DNA of 64,000 nt from Aeromicrobium sp. Leaf350 (GCF_916858655.1 NZ_CAKASL010000001.1:620001-684000), one strand, 5' to 3'; numbered from the stretch's first letter, positions 27,838-38,570 are shown. Notes: generated by a model from the sequence alone, not told the origin. Made by a program: numbers and translations.

Positions 27838-29256
27838 TCAGCCGCGCCAGCGGCGTTCGAACGGGAGGCGCCAGCGGCGCGGCGCGACGAGCTCGAGCGC
27901 GGCCTCCGGGCCCCACGAGCCCTGCGGGTACGACTGCACCGGCGGCGGGGCGTCGAGCAACGGCTGGCTGACCTCCCAGAGCCGCTCGATGCCCTCGGCC
28001 GTCGTGAACAGCGTGCGCTCGCCCAGCATCGCGTCGTGGATGAGTCGCTCGTACGCCTCCAGCACGTCGCCCGAGCGGCCCGTCTCCTGCATCGCGAACT
28101 GCATCGACAGCTTGTCGAGCGTCATGCCCGGCCCGGGGCGCTTGCCGTAGAACGACAGCGACATCCGCGAGGAGTCCGCGAGGTCGAACGTCAGGTGGTC
28201 GGGGCCGGAGCGGCCGACGCCCGAGCCCTCCGGGAACATCGACTTCGGCGGCTCGTTGAACGCGATCGAGATGATGCGCGCCCCCTCGGCCATGCGCTTG
28301 CCCGTGCGCAGGTAGAACGGCACGCCGGCCCACCGCCAGTTGTCGATCTCGGCCTTCAGCGCCACGAAGGTCTCGGTCTGGGAGTCCGGGTCGACGCCCT
28401 CCTCCTGGCGGTAGCCCTCGTACTGCCCCCGCACGACCTCCTCGGCCACCAGCGGCTTCATCGACCGGAAGACCTTGTTCTTCTCCTCGCTGATCGAGTC
28501 GGAGTCGAGCGAGGTGGGCGGCTCCATCGCCATGAAGGCCAGCACCTGGAACAGGTGGGTCACGACCATGTCCTTGAACGCGCCGGTGCCCTCGTAGAAC
28601 CCGGCGCGCCCCTCGACCGAGAGGGTCTCGGGGATGTCGATCTCGACGTGGTCGATGAAGTTGCGGTTCCAGATCGGCTCGAACAGACCGTTGGCGAAGC
28701 GGAACGCGAGGATGTTGAGCGCCGACTCCTTGCCGAGGAAGTGGTCGATGCGGAAGATCTGCTCCTCGTCGAACACCTCGTGGATCGCGGCGTTGAGGCT
28801 GCGCGCGCTCGTGACGTCGGTGCCGAAGGGCTTCTCCATGACGATGCGCGAGCGCTCCACCAGGTGGGCGTCGTCGATCAGGTGCACGACGTCGAGCGCA
28901 GCACTCGGCGGGACGCTCAGGTAGTGCAGGCGGCGGGCGTCGTCGCCCAGCTGCGCCTCGAGACCGGCGGCCTTCGCCTCGAGCGCCTCGGCGCCCTGGC
29001 CGAGCGAGATGAACGAGAGCTTCTCGGCGAAGCTGGTCCAGACGTCGCTGCGCACCGGGCGGGTGCTGAACTCCTTGCACGCCTGGAGCGCGAACTCGCG
29101 GAACTCGTCGTCGCTGTAGTCGTGCGTAGAGACGCCGAGGATGCGGGCGTCGCCGACGAGGTGCGACTCCACCAGGTGCATGAGGCCCGGCAGCAGCTTG
29201 CGCCGGGCGAGGTCACCCGTGGCGCCGAACAGGACGATCAGGTGCGGCTGCTTCAT
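27838..29256 (-). CDS. zwf: glucose-6-phosphate dehydrogenase
   Basis: It is the first step of the oxidative pentose phosphate pathway and supplies NADPH. The 472-residue protein has the NADP loop LFGATGDLARRKLLPG (9-24), EKPFG (141-145) and the active-site RIDHFLGKE (169-177) with catalytic His. The substrate-binding segments continue normally (FANGLFEPIWNRNFIDHVEIDIPE). It is not preceded by tal/gnd/opcA as in the usual actinobacterial pentose cluster, so it may be a second or stand-alone copy. ATG is six bases after TAGCCT. Confidence 0.95.
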   Translation of the reverse strand: MKQPHLIVLFGATGDLARRKLLPGLMHLVESHLVGDARILGVSTHDYSDDEFREFALQACKEFSTRPVRSDVWTSFAEKLSFISLGQGAEALEAKAAGLEAQLGDDARRLHYLSVPPSAALDVVHLIDDAHLVERSRIVMEKPFGTDVTSARSLNAAIHEVFDEEQIFRIDHFLGKESALNILAFRFANGLFEPIWNRNFIDHVEIDIPETLSVEGRAGFYEGTGAFKDMVVTHLFQVLAFMAMEPPTSLDSDSISEEKNKVFRSMKPLVAEEVVRGQYEGYRQEEGVDPDSQTETFVALKAEIDNWRWAGVPFYLRTGKRMAEGARIISIAFNEPPKSMFPEGSGVGRSGPDHLTFDLADSSRMSLSFYGKRPGPGMTLDKLSMQFAMQETGRSGDVLEAYERLIHDAMLGERTLFTTAEGIERLWEVSQPLLDAPPPVQSYPQGSWGPEAALELVAPRRWRLPFERRWRG

Positions 29257-29262
29257 GTCGCC

Positions 29263-29268
29263 AGGCTA
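29263..29268 (-). promoter_or_regulatory. -10 element, leaderless zwf
   Basis: TAGCCT on the minus strand, then GGCGAC, then ATG at 29256. Confidence 0.55.
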
Positions 29269-29299
29269 GTCCTGCGTCATGACGCGCGCGTGAACGAGA

Positions 29300-30532
29300 T
29301 CAACCCGAGGAGCGCTTCTGGTCCTGCTGGTTCTCGTACACCACCACGGCCTGCGCGCTGAGCCGCTGCTGCGCCTCCTCGAGCGACACGCCGTCGCTCT
29401 CGAGCAGGTACGAGTCGAACGGGGTGAAGCACAGGAACGGCGGGAACAGGGTCAGGTCGAAGTTCTCCTCGTCCTCGTTCGCCAGGCACACCGCATCATC
29501 CAGGCCCGGCGGCGGGTCGACCTCGACCATGCCGAGCGTGAGGGTCTGCTCGAGGAACGCCTCGTGCAGCCGCTCGGCGCCCGTGGCGTCCTCGGCCGCG
29601 TAGATCGTGGTCAGGTTGGACGCGACCCGCGAGACGCCCGCCCGGTTGAAGGCGCGCGAGACCCCGTTGGAGTTGATCTGACGCGTCTGGGCGGCGTGCC
29701 CCCCGGAGACGTAGGCACTCTCGGAGAGACCTCCCGCGGCGTCGGGCGCCAGGGTCAGGCCCCACAGGCCTGACGGGTCGAGGTCGCGGACCCGCGGCTC
29801 CTCGCTGACGGTGACACGCTCGACGTCCTCGAGCGCCACTTCTTGGTCCTGGAGGAACTCGTCGGCGTACTCGCGCTGGTCGTCGAGGTCGCCGTTGATG
29901 TCGTAGAACCAGCCGTACGCCAGGAACGGGCCGTAGGCGCGCAGCACGTACATCTGGTTCGACACGTCGTCCTCGGTCGCGACCACAGCGGTCGCCTGGT
30001 CGTCGCTCGCGACCGGCTGGATCGTCAGCGTGCTCGAGAAGCCGTCGGGGTCCGGCACCGTGAGTGCCGCCGCGGCCGCCTGCTCGGCCGCCTCGGCGGC
30101 TGCCTCGTCGGGGAACTGGAGGAGAGCCGTCGTGATCCAGGCGTCGCCCTTGGCGTCGACCCGCCGGGTCAGGAGCCCGGTCTCGGTGCCGACCATGGCC
30201 GGTGCGGCGTCACTGAGGGAGAGCTCGAGCTCGACGGGCGTGGTCAGCGCGCCCGTCTCGATGCCGTACTTGTCCAGGCCCGAGCGCAGCTGCTGGGGCA
30301 GCACGAGCTTGCTGCCGAGCTGGTAGGCGCCGATGAGGCGGGAGGTGGCGCCGTCGAGGGCGGTCGAGACGTCCGTGCCGGTCGGCTCGATGCGACCCAG
30401 CTCGAGCGCCTCGGGGTCGAAGGCCGAGGACGCGGTCGGCTCCGGCGTGGGCTCCTCGTCGCCCCCGCAGGCCGTGAGGCCCGAGAGCACGACCACCAGG
30501 GTCGCCGCGGTCGCGGCTGCGCGCCTGAGCAT
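29300..30532 (-). CDS. secreted lipoprotein of unknown function
   Basis: This 410-residue protein has a signal peptide ending in the lipobox LTAC with the acylated cysteine at residue 22, then a Pro/Thr linker (EEPTPEPTASS) and a long soluble domain without recognised catalytic motif. It contains SGLWGLTLAPD, SGGHAAQTRQ and two C-terminal cysteines (AVCLAN, PFLCF) that may pair. The layout resembles DUF7373-type actinobacterial lipoproteins, but this is from memory and uncertain. A GGGGGA site precedes ATG 30532. Confidence 0.6.
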   Translation of the reverse strand: MLRRAAATAATLVVVLSGLTACGGDEEPTPEPTASSAFDPEALELGRIEPTGTDVSTALDGATSRLIGAYQLGSKLVLPQQLRSGLDKYGIETGALTTPVELELSLSDAAPAMVGTETGLLTRRVDAKGDAWITTALLQFPDEAAAEAAEQAAAAALTVPDPDGFSSTLTIQPVASDDQATAVVATEDDVSNQMYVLRAYGPFLAYGWFYDINGDLDDQREYADEFLQDQEVALEDVERVTVSEEPRVRDLDPSGLWGLTLAPDAAGGLSESAYVSGGHAAQTRQINSNGVSRAFNRAGVSRVASNLTTIYAAEDATGAERLHEAFLEQTLTLGMVEVDPPPGLDDAVCLANEDEENFDLTLFPPFLCFTPFDSYLLESDGVSLEEAQQRLSAQAVVVYENQQDQKRSSG

Positions 30533-30573
30533 CGAGTCCCCCGTTCCGTCCCGCAGCGGAGCGGGATCGCCGT

Positions 30574-30591
30574 GGTCGCCCGAGGGCGACC
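30574..30591. other. hairpin in the leader of the lipoprotein gene
   Basis: GGTCGCC and GGCGACC pair perfectly around a CGAG loop. It lies between the candidate -10 (30599-30604) and the start codon, so it would be in the 5' untranslated RNA. Confidence 0.45.
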
Positions 30592-30598
30592 GCGACCG

Positions 30599-30604
30599 AT
30601 TCTA
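30599..30604 (-). promoter_or_regulatory. candidate -10 element of lipoprotein gene
   Basis: TAGAAT on the minus strand; leader about 60 bases. Confidence 0.4.
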
Positions 30605-30666
30605 TCGAGCCACCGTGGCGCGTGCCGCCGATGCCGTGTGCGTACCGGCCCTCGGGACGCCCCCGC

Positions 30667-31341
30667 TCAGATCAGACGACGGTCGTTGGCCCAGCGGGTC
30701 AGCTCGTGCCGACTCGAGAGCTGCAGCTTGCGCAGGACGCTCGACACGTGGGTCTCGACCGTCTTGGGCGAGATGAACAGCTCCTTCGCGACCTCCTTGT
30801 ACGCGTAGCCGCGCGCGATGAGCCGCATGACCTCGCGCTCACGCTCGGTCAGCCGGTCGAGGTCGGAGTCGACCTGGGCGACCTCGACGTGCCCCGCGAA
30901 CGCGTCGAGCACGAACCCCGCGAGGCGCGGGCTGAACACCGCGTCCCCGGCGGCCACCCGGCCGATCGCGTCGACGAGGTCCTCGCCGGAGATCGTCTTG
31001 GTGACGTAGCCGCGCGCGCCGGCCCGGATCACCCCGATGACGTCCTCGGCCGCGTCGCTGACCGACAGGGCGAGGCACCGCACCTCGGGGGCGGACGTCG
31101 AGAGACGGCGGAGCACCTCCGGCCCGCCACCGCCCGGGAGATGGACGTCGAGCAGGACGACGTCCGGTCGGGTCCGCACGATGACCTCGACCGCGGCGTC
31201 GACGTCGCCCGCCTCGCCCACGACGTCGACCGACGCGGTGATCTCGGCCCGTACCCCGGTGCGGAACATCGCGTGGTCGTCGACCAGCACGACCCGCAGC
31301 TGGGCGTCTCCCACGACGGGGTTCGGGTCAGACACGGTCAT
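30667..31341 (-). CDS. NarL/LuxR-type response regulator
   Basis: The 224-residue protein has a receiver domain (14-135) with the acidic pair D21-D22, phospho-acceptor D65 in VVLLDVHLPGG and lysine in YVTKT, and a C-terminal LuxR helix-turn-helix (about 158-215: LTEREREVMRLIARGYAYKEVAKELFISPKTVETHVSSVLRKL). Its start overlaps the 3' end of the upstream sensor kinase by 14 bases, so the pair is co-translated. Likely targets include the divergent PspC gene 32770-34134, by analogy with LiaRS-type systems. Confidence 0.92.
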   Translation of the reverse strand: MTVSDPNPVVGDAQLRVVLVDDHAMFRTGVRAEITASVDVVGEAGDVDAAVEVIVRTRPDVVLLDVHLPGGGGPEVLRRLSTSAPEVRCLALSVSDAAEDVIGVIRAGARGYVTKTISGEDLVDAIGRVAAGDAVFSPRLAGFVLDAFAGHVEVAQVDSDLDRLTEREREVMRLIARGYAYKEVAKELFISPKTVETHVSSVLRKLQLSSRHELTRWANDRRLI

Positions 31342-32638
31342 GCTCGCTCCTGGGGTCGGTCGTGCCGGGGTTGTGTTCTTGGTGCTTGGGCTCGTCGCGC
31401 TTCGGCTCGTCGTGGCTCGGTCGCTCGGGACGCGGCAGCACCAGGCGCACCTCGGTGCCGGAGCCGGGCGACGACCGCACCTCGGCCCGACCGCCGTGAC
31501 GACGCACGCGGTCCATGATGGAGCCGCGCAGGCCCATGCGGTCGGGGTCGACGGATTCGGGGTCGAAGCCGGCACCGCGGTCGCGGACGAACACCTCGAC
31601 GACGCCCGGCGACGCCTCCGCGAACACGTCGACCCGGTCGACGCCCGCGTGCTTGGCAGCGTTGACCATCGCCTCGCGGGCCGCCCGCACCACGGCCACG
31701 ACGTCGGGGTCGACGGGCGTGTCGCCCACGACGACCAGCTCGACCGCGACCCGGTGGTGGTCCTCGACCTCGTCGGCCGCCGCGCGCATCGCCACCGCGA
31801 GCGTGGAGTCGGCCAGCTCGTCGCCGCCGTACAGCCACGCGCGCAGCTCGCGCTCCTGCCGACGCGCGACCGTCGACACCGTGGCCGGGTCGTCGGCGTA
31901 CTTCTGCAGCAGGGAGAGCGTCTGCAGCACCGAGTCGTGCAGGTGCGCGGCGACGTCGGCCCGCTCCTGCGAACGGACGCGTTCGCGTCGCTCGGCGCCG
32001 AGGTCGGTCACGAGCGAGGCGATCCACGGGCCCGCCACGATGGCGAGACCGACCAGCGCCACGGCGATCGCGACGCCGGCGTCCGCCAGCGCCGACCAGC
32101 CGCCCTCGACGGTCACCGCGAACGCTGCGGCGGCCGCGACGAGTCCGATCCCGACGACCACCCGCGCGACCGACCACCACCGCAGGCGTGAGACCCGGCC
32201 GACGTCGTCGAGACCACGCCACATGACGGCCAGACCCGCGCCACCGACCGTGAGCGGCACGAGCCAGCCCCACGCGATGCCCTGGCCGGAGACCTGCAGG
32301 GCCAGGGCGACCCCCGCGCCGAGGGCGAGGATCGCGACGGCGCGGGTGTGGTCGACCCAGGTGGTCGTGCGAGCCGTGCGCAGCCCCCGCCGCCCGGCGG
32401 CCTCGAGGCCCGGGCTGGCGGTGTCGTCGGCGATCGGCAGGAACCGCCACAGCAGCAGGTACGCCACGATGCCCACGCCGTTCAGGACCGCCGTGACGGT
32501 GAAGGCGAGACGCACCCAGAGGGTGTCGACGCCCAGGTGGTCGGCGACCCCGGCGCTCACGCCCGAGACGAGCCGCCGGCCGGCGGGTCGGTACGCGCGG
32601 CGCACGGGCGGTGCGGGGCGCGCGGAGGGCGAGGTCAC
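31328..32638 (-). CDS. PspC-domain sensor histidine kinase
   Basis: This 436-residue membrane kinase starts with a PspC domain (about 13-70: AYRPAGRRLVSGVSAGVADHLGVDTLWVRLAFTV), has four to five more TM segments (98-210), then a HisKA_3 dimerisation domain with phospho-acceptor H234 in HLHDSVLQT and an HATPase with EAMVNAAKHAG, DRGAGFDP and MGLRGSIMDRV. PspC domains sense envelope stress, so membrane damage is the likely signal. The GTG start (VTSPSARPAPP) is preferred over a long upstream reading that crosses the promoter of the divergent gene. Confidence 0.9.
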   Translation of the reverse strand: MTSPSARPAPPVRRAYRPAGRRLVSGVSAGVADHLGVDTLWVRLAFTVTAVLNGVGIVAYLLLWRFLPIADDTASPGLEAAGRRGLRTARTTTWVDHTRAVAILALGAGVALALQVSGQGIAWGWLVPLTVGGAGLAVMWRGLDDVGRVSRLRWWSVARVVVGIGLVAAAAAFAVTVEGGWSALADAGVAIAVALVGLAIVAGPWIASLVTDLGAERRERVRSQERADVAAHLHDSVLQTLSLLQKYADDPATVSTVARRQERELRAWLYGGDELADSTLAVAMRAAADEVEDHHRVAVELVVVGDTPVDPDVVAVVRAAREAMVNAAKHAGVDRVDVFAEASPGVVEVFVRDRGAGFDPESVDPDRMGLRGSIMDRVRRHGGRAEVRSSPGSGTEVRLVLPRPERPSHDEPKRDEPKHQEHNPGTTDPRSEHDRV

Positions 32639-32757
32639 CCCCTGATCGTCACACGTCGCCGGGCGCGGCACCATGAGGGAAGCACCCGGCACGGACCGGG
32701 GCGATCTCAGGGTCGGACCAGGGTCGCTCCTGATGGTCCCGGGCCGGTCGCGCGACC

Positions 32758-32763
32758 CACGAT
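32758..32763 (+). promoter_or_regulatory. candidate -10 element, leaderless PspC gene
   Basis: CACGAT, then GGAGCC, then ATG at 32770. Confidence 0.35.
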
Positions 32764-32769
32764 GGAGCC

Positions 32770-34134
32770 ATGAATCAGACCACCACACCGCCTCCCCCGC
32801 CGCCGGGTGCCCAGCACCCGGGCGACGGCGGTCCCGACCGTGAGCGCTTCCGGTCGGTGACCTCGACCCGTCGCTCGACCGACGGCCGGCTGATCGCCGG
32901 CGTCGCGTCGGGCCTCGGACGACAGCTCGGCATCGACCCGATCATCGTGCGGATCGTGCTCGTCGCCCTCTGCTTCGCCGGCCTGGCCGGCCTCGTGCTG
33001 TACGGCGCGGCCTGGCTGGCCCTGCCGCCGGACGACGGTCGCCCCAGCGTCCTGGCCGACTGGTTCCGTCTCGACGAGACCGAGCCGCAGGCCCGCGTCG
33101 TGGTGCTCGCGATCGGCGCGGCTCTCGCGCTGGCCTCGATCATCGGCGACACGGGGTGGTGGTGGGGTGTCAGCACCCCCTTGTTCACGCTGTGGCTCGT
33201 CGTCCCGGCCCTGTTCTTCTACTGGCTGTTCGCCGTGCGGCCTCGCCAGCGTCGCGAGGGCACGCCGCCTCCGCCGGTCCAGCCGTGGCCCGCTCCCCCG
33301 AGCGCCGGACCGACGACGACCTTCTCCGCGACTCCGCCGAGCGCCGCCGGGCCGGTCAGCGACCCTGACGAGGCGCCCACGACGACCGACGCCGCCGACG
33401 ACGAGCCGACCGCCGTCCTCGACGACGACGAGGTGAGCGACGACGCGAGCGACGCCGGCGACCCACCGCCGCCACCGACCGCCGGTCCGGGACCCGCCGA
33501 GGGCTGGCCCTCCGGACCGGTGCCGCCGCCCGTCGCGGTCAAGCCGCGCACCCCGCCGACCCTCTTCCTCGCGACGATGTCGGTCGTGCTGATCGTGCTC
33601 GGCGGCCTGGCGACGGTGCACGCAGGTGCCGGCCTGGACCTGCCGCCGCAGGTGTACCCGGCCGTCGCGCTCGGCATCGTCGGCCTCGGCCTCCTGGTCG
33701 GAGCGCGCTGGGGGCGCAGCATCGCCCTCGTGCCGATCGGCCTCGTCCTGTCGGTCGTCCTGCTCGCGGTCGGCGCAGTTCCCGACGGCCCGCTCGGCGA
33801 TGTGCGGCGCACGCCCGTCAGCGCGGCCGACGTCGCCCCGGAGTACGAGCTCGGCGCCGGGTCGCTGCGCCTGGACCTCTCGCAGGTGCGGAACCCCGAG
33901 CAGCTCCTGGGCCGCACGATCGTGATCGACGGTGGTCTCGGACAGGTGCGCGTGATCCTGCCCGACGACCTGGCCGTGACGGTCGAGGCCGAGATCTCGG
34001 GCGGACAGATCCGCATCCTGGGCGAGGAGACCTCCGGCCAGGGCGCCAGCCTCGACGTCGTCAGCGACGAGCGACCGGCGCTGACCATCGAGATCGACCA
34101 CACCTTCGGACAGATCGACGTGGAGCGAGCATGA
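32770..34134 (+). CDS. PspC domain protein with LiaF-like C-terminus
   Basis: The 454-residue protein has a proline-rich N-terminal tail, a PspC domain (about 28-90: TRRSTDGRLIAGVASGLGRQLGIDPIIVRIVLV), further TM segments, a long Pro/Asp-rich linker (165-255), three TM helices (about 265-335) and a C-terminal beta domain (345-454; ELGAGSLRLDLSQV and DGGLGQVRVILPDDLAVTVEAEISGGQIRILG) of the LiaF/DUF2154 cell-envelope-response type. It is divergent from the kinase-regulator pair and probably its partner or target, as LiaF is for LiaRS. Confidence 0.82.
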   Translation: MNQTTTPPPPPPGAQHPGDGGPDRERFRSVTSTRRSTDGRLIAGVASGLGRQLGIDPIIVRIVLVALCFAGLAGLVLYGAAWLALPPDDGRPSVLADWFRLDETEPQARVVVLAIGAALALASIIGDTGWWWGVSTPLFTLWLVVPALFFYWLFAVRPRQRREGTPPPPVQPWPAPPSAGPTTTFSATPPSAAGPVSDPDEAPTTTDAADDEPTAVLDDDEVSDDASDAGDPPPPPTAGPGPAEGWPSGPVPPPVAVKPRTPPTLFLATMSVVLIVLGGLATVHAGAGLDLPPQVYPAVALGIVGLGLLVGARWGRSIALVPIGLVLSVVLLAVGAVPDGPLGDVRRTPVSAADVAPEYELGAGSLRLDLSQVRNPEQLLGRTIVIDGGLGQVRVILPDDLAVTVEAEISGGQIRILGEETSGQGASLDVVSDERPALTIEIDHTFGQIDVERA

Positions 34135-34316
34135 ACCAGCACCCCTTCAACCCGTGGAGCTTCCTCGCCGGAGCCCTGTTCCTCCTCGTCGCGGTGGGCG
34201 GTGCGGTCGTCTCGGCCGACCTCGTCGCCCCGAGGACGCTGCTCGTCCTCTCACCGCTGGCGCTGATCGCCCTCGGCGTCGGCGGGCTCGCGCTGACGTT
34301 CCGCCGCACGTCCTGA
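34131..34316 (+). CDS. small two-TM membrane protein
   Basis: This 61-residue protein has two hydrophobic segments (about 11-29 and 35-56) and a short NQHPFNPWSF head. Its ATG overlaps the stop of the PspC gene by four bases, so it is co-translated and likely part of the same envelope-stress module. No family name can be given. Confidence 0.7.
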   Translation: MNQHPFNPWSFLAGALFLLVAVGGAVVSADLVAPRTLLVLSPLALIALGVGGLALTFRRTS

Positions 34317-34317
34317 C

Positions 34318-35349
34318 TCAGCTGACGGACTCGCCCGCGAGGTCCTCCGCCATCCGGCGCAGGGCCTCACGGGCCGTGCTCGTGTCGTCGGCGAAGAAGC
34401 CGTCGACCCCCGCCTCGAGGAACACGCGGTACTCCGCCAGGGCGTCGCCGTGGGCCGACAGGTCCTCGCCGAGCTTGAAGTCGGCAGGCAGGAAGTTGTT
34501 CTCGTCGCGCATCGTCCAGACGTGCACCTGGAGACCGACCGCGTGCGCCGCAGCCACGAGCCCGGTCTCGCCGGTCAGCCAGTGGCCCTTCCGCCGGCCC
34601 ACGACGAGGCTCTTGTTCGGCCCGATCCCGTCGGCGTAGGTGGCGATCTCGGCCAGCGCCTCGGGAGTCGTCAGGTCGGCGTAGGTCCGCGGGTCCTGCG
34701 CCTCCATGAAGTCCCACGGTGCGCCCTTGCGGTCGATCAGCTGGATCAGGGGCAGCGGGGTGCGCGGCCGCAGGCCCCGCAGGTTGCGGGTCTCGAACGA
34801 CTGGATCATGACCGGCACGTCCGCGTCCGCCCGGTTCAGGCCCCGGCGCTCGAGGGCCGCCAGCACGCGGTCGTCCAGGTCGAGGTCGAGGTCCGCGAAG
34901 TACCCCGGGTGCTTGGTCTCGACGTAGACGCCGACCCGCCGGTCAGCGGCCTCGGCGATGTCGAGGACCTCCTCTAACGTCACGATCGGCTCCGCGAGCG
35001 CGATGTTGCGCGGGCGCAGCTGCGGCAGCCTCTCGACCGTCCGCAGGGTCTGCAGCTCCTCGAGCGTGAAGTCCTCGGTGAACCACCCGGTGCGCGCGAT
35101 CGCGTCGACGAGCTTGGTGGTGCGTCGCCCGGCGAACTCGGGGTGGAGCGCGACGTCGGTCGTCTCCGAGATCTCGTTCTCGTGGCGCACGACGAGGTGT
35201 CCGTCGGACGTGCAGACGACGTCCGGTTCGATGAAGTCGGCGCCCCACTCGATCGCCAGCTCGTACGACGCGCGCGTGTGCTCGAGACGGTACGTCGGCA
35301 CACCGCGGTGGGCGATGATCAGCGGCGGGCTGACGAGTGGCCGTTCCAC
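34318..35349 (-). CDS. glycerophosphodiester phosphodiesterase (GDPD)
   Basis: It hydrolyses glycerophosphodiesters, releasing glycerol-3-phosphate for phospholipid turnover. The 343-residue protein carries H14-R15 in IIAHRG, E41 and D43 in FIEPDVVCTSDGHLVVRHE and H56, the complete metal and catalytic set. The C-terminal strand VHVWTMRDENNF and DGFFADDTSTA are typical GlpQ features. There is no signal peptide, so this is a cytoplasmic form. The GTG start lies six bases after CAGGAT; a longer reading into ggt is not supported. Confidence 0.92.
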   Translation of the reverse strand: MERPLVSPPLIIAHRGVPTYRLEHTRASYELAIEWGADFIEPDVVCTSDGHLVVRHENEISETTDVALHPEFAGRRTTKLVDAIARTGWFTEDFTLEELQTLRTVERLPQLRPRNIALAEPIVTLEEVLDIAEAADRRVGVYVETKHPGYFADLDLDLDDRVLAALERRGLNRADADVPVMIQSFETRNLRGLRPRTPLPLIQLIDRKGAPWDFMEAQDPRTYADLTTPEALAEIATYADGIGPNKSLVVGRRKGHWLTGETGLVAAAHAVGLQVHVWTMRDENNFLPADFKLGEDLSAHGDALAEYRVFLEAGVDGFFADDTSTAREALRRMAEDLAGESVS

Positions 35350-35355
35350 CCCTCC

Positions 35356-35361
35356 ATCCTG
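35356..35361 (-). promoter_or_regulatory. candidate -10 element, leaderless GDPD gene
   Basis: CAGGAT on the minus strand, then GGAGGG, then GTG at 35349. GGAGGG could alternatively act as a ribosome site but touches the start codon. Confidence 0.35.
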
Positions 35362-35422
35362 CCACCGCGCCGACCAGCGACGCGGGACCCTCGGCGAGAC
35401 GGGTGCGAAGTGCCGGGCGGCC

Positions 35423-36925
35423 TCAGCGCTGGGCGTGCACGAGGCGCACGGCGCCGTCGCGCCGCGGATCGGCGGCCGCGACGAGGTGACCGTCGGGCCG
35501 GCGCAGCGTCGCGGCGACCCCGCCGAAGTACATCGACGGCTCGGTCTCGACCTTGACCTCTTCGTTCGGGCGCCCCGCCCGGTGCACGTGCACGCGGGGA
35601 TGGTTGACCGCCGCCTGGAGGCCCAGGCCACCGTTCACGAATCCGGCCAGGGCCTGGGTGATCGCCGTCGTGATGCGGTCGGCCCCCGGTGACCCGATCG
35701 CCAGCGCCGTGCCGTCTGCGTGGCGACCGACGGTCGGCGCCATGTTGGAGAGCAGACGGGTGCCGGGCTCGAGCCCGTGCAGGCCTCGCGGATTGAGCTC
35801 CTGCTCGCCCAGGCAGTTGTTCAGATAGATGCCCGTGCCTGCAGCGATCATGCCCGAGCTGTAGCCCGACGAGACGGTGACCGAGCAGGCGGTGCCCGCC
35901 GAGTCGGTGGCGGAGACGTGCGCCGTCGACCCGGACTCCAGGGCGGCGATGCCCCCGGCATCCACCTGGGCGAGCAGGGCGGCGGCCTCGGCGGCCAGGT
36001 CGTCCGCGACCTCCAGCCGCTCGAGCCGCGCCGCGAGCACGGCCCGCTGCACCCTCACCACGTGGGTGACGTCGGCCTCGCTCCAGCGGTGGTCACCGAG
36101 AGGCGCACGCGGGTGGCCGTCGAGCAGCCTCAGCATCGCCGCGACGCACACGCCTCCGACCGCCGGTGGCGGGTTCGTGCCGAAGGTCCAGTCGCCGAGG
36201 CGGGCGACGAGCGACGGACGCACCACCGGCCTGTAGGCGGCGAGGTCGTCCGGCCCGAGGATGCCGCCGCGGGCCAGGACGTCGGCGCTGATGGCGCGCG
36301 CCAGGTCGCCCTCGTGCATCGCGCGCGGACCCTCGGCCGCGATGATCTCGAACGTCGCCGCCAGGTCGGGCACCACCACGGGCGACGTCGTGACCTCGCC
36401 GTCCGGGTCGTGCACGACCGCGTGGCTCGCGGGGTCCCAGCCGAAGATCGAGGCGTGCACGTACTCGAGGTAGTAGCGGGAGGCGGCGCTGAGGCGGAAG
36501 CCGGACCGCGCGACGTCGATGGCCGGGGCGACGAGCTCGGCCCAGGGCAGGCTCCCCCACCGGGCGTGGGTCTCGCCCAGGGCGGCGATCGAGCCGTGCG
36601 TCGCGACCGAGCCGGGTCCGACGGTCACGGTCACGCCGCCGCCGTACGCGGTGTCGACGTCCCAGGTGCCGCCTCGGAGGGCGGCGGCCGAGCGGCCGGG
36701 CATGTCCATCCAGCCGTCGACGGTCTGCGGCGCGGAGCCGTCGCCGGGCTGCACCGTGACGAAGCCGCCCGAGCTCGGCGAGACGATGCCCACCTCGTTG
36801 ACCATCGTCACGAGCGTCGCAGCCACCGCCGCGTCGACCGCGTTGCCTCCGGCGAGCGCGATCTGCTCGCCGGCGTCGGCCGCGGCCTCGCTCGGCGCGG
36901 CGACCGCGACGTCGGTGCGCGTCAC
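35423..36925 (-). CDS. gamma-glutamyltransferase family protein
   Basis: This is an Ntn-hydrolase of 500 residues that would transfer or hydrolyse gamma-glutamyl groups of glutathione-like compounds. The catalytic threonine follows SGSTAHVSATDSAGTACSVT (near residue 340), and the oxyanion-side GYSSGMIAAGTGIYLNNCL, NMAPT and GSPGADRI segments are conserved. It has no signal peptide, unlike the classical periplasmic Ggt, so it probably works in the cytoplasm. It starts at GTG 24 bases after the guaA stop and may be co-transcribed with guaA. Confidence 0.88.
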   Translation of the reverse strand: MTRTDVAVAAPSEAAADAGEQIALAGGNAVDAAVAATLVTMVNEVGIVSPSSGGFVTVQPGDGSAPQTVDGWMDMPGRSAAALRGGTWDVDTAYGGGVTVTVGPGSVATHGSIAALGETHARWGSLPWAELVAPAIDVARSGFRLSAASRYYLEYVHASIFGWDPASHAVVHDPDGEVTTSPVVVPDLAATFEIIAAEGPRAMHEGDLARAISADVLARGGILGPDDLAAYRPVVRPSLVARLGDWTFGTNPPPAVGGVCVAAMLRLLDGHPRAPLGDHRWSEADVTHVVRVQRAVLAARLERLEVADDLAAEAAALLAQVDAGGIAALESGSTAHVSATDSAGTACSVTVSSGYSSGMIAAGTGIYLNNCLGEQELNPRGLHGLEPGTRLLSNMAPTVGRHADGTALAIGSPGADRITTAITQALAGFVNGGLGLQAAVNHPRVHVHRAGRPNEEVKVETEPSMYFGGVAATLRRPDGHLVAAADPRRDGAVRLVHAQR

Positions 36926-36949
36926 GGGACGGTGCTCACAGGAGGGTGC

Positions 36950-38557
<1,608 letters not shown>

Positions 38558-38564
38558 AGAGGCG

Positions 38565-38570
38565 ATCCTA
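38565..38570 (-). promoter_or_regulatory. -10 element, leaderless guaA
   Basis: TAGGAT on the minus strand, seven bases, then GTG 38557. The palindrome cluster 38600-38870 lies directly upstream. Confidence 0.5.
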
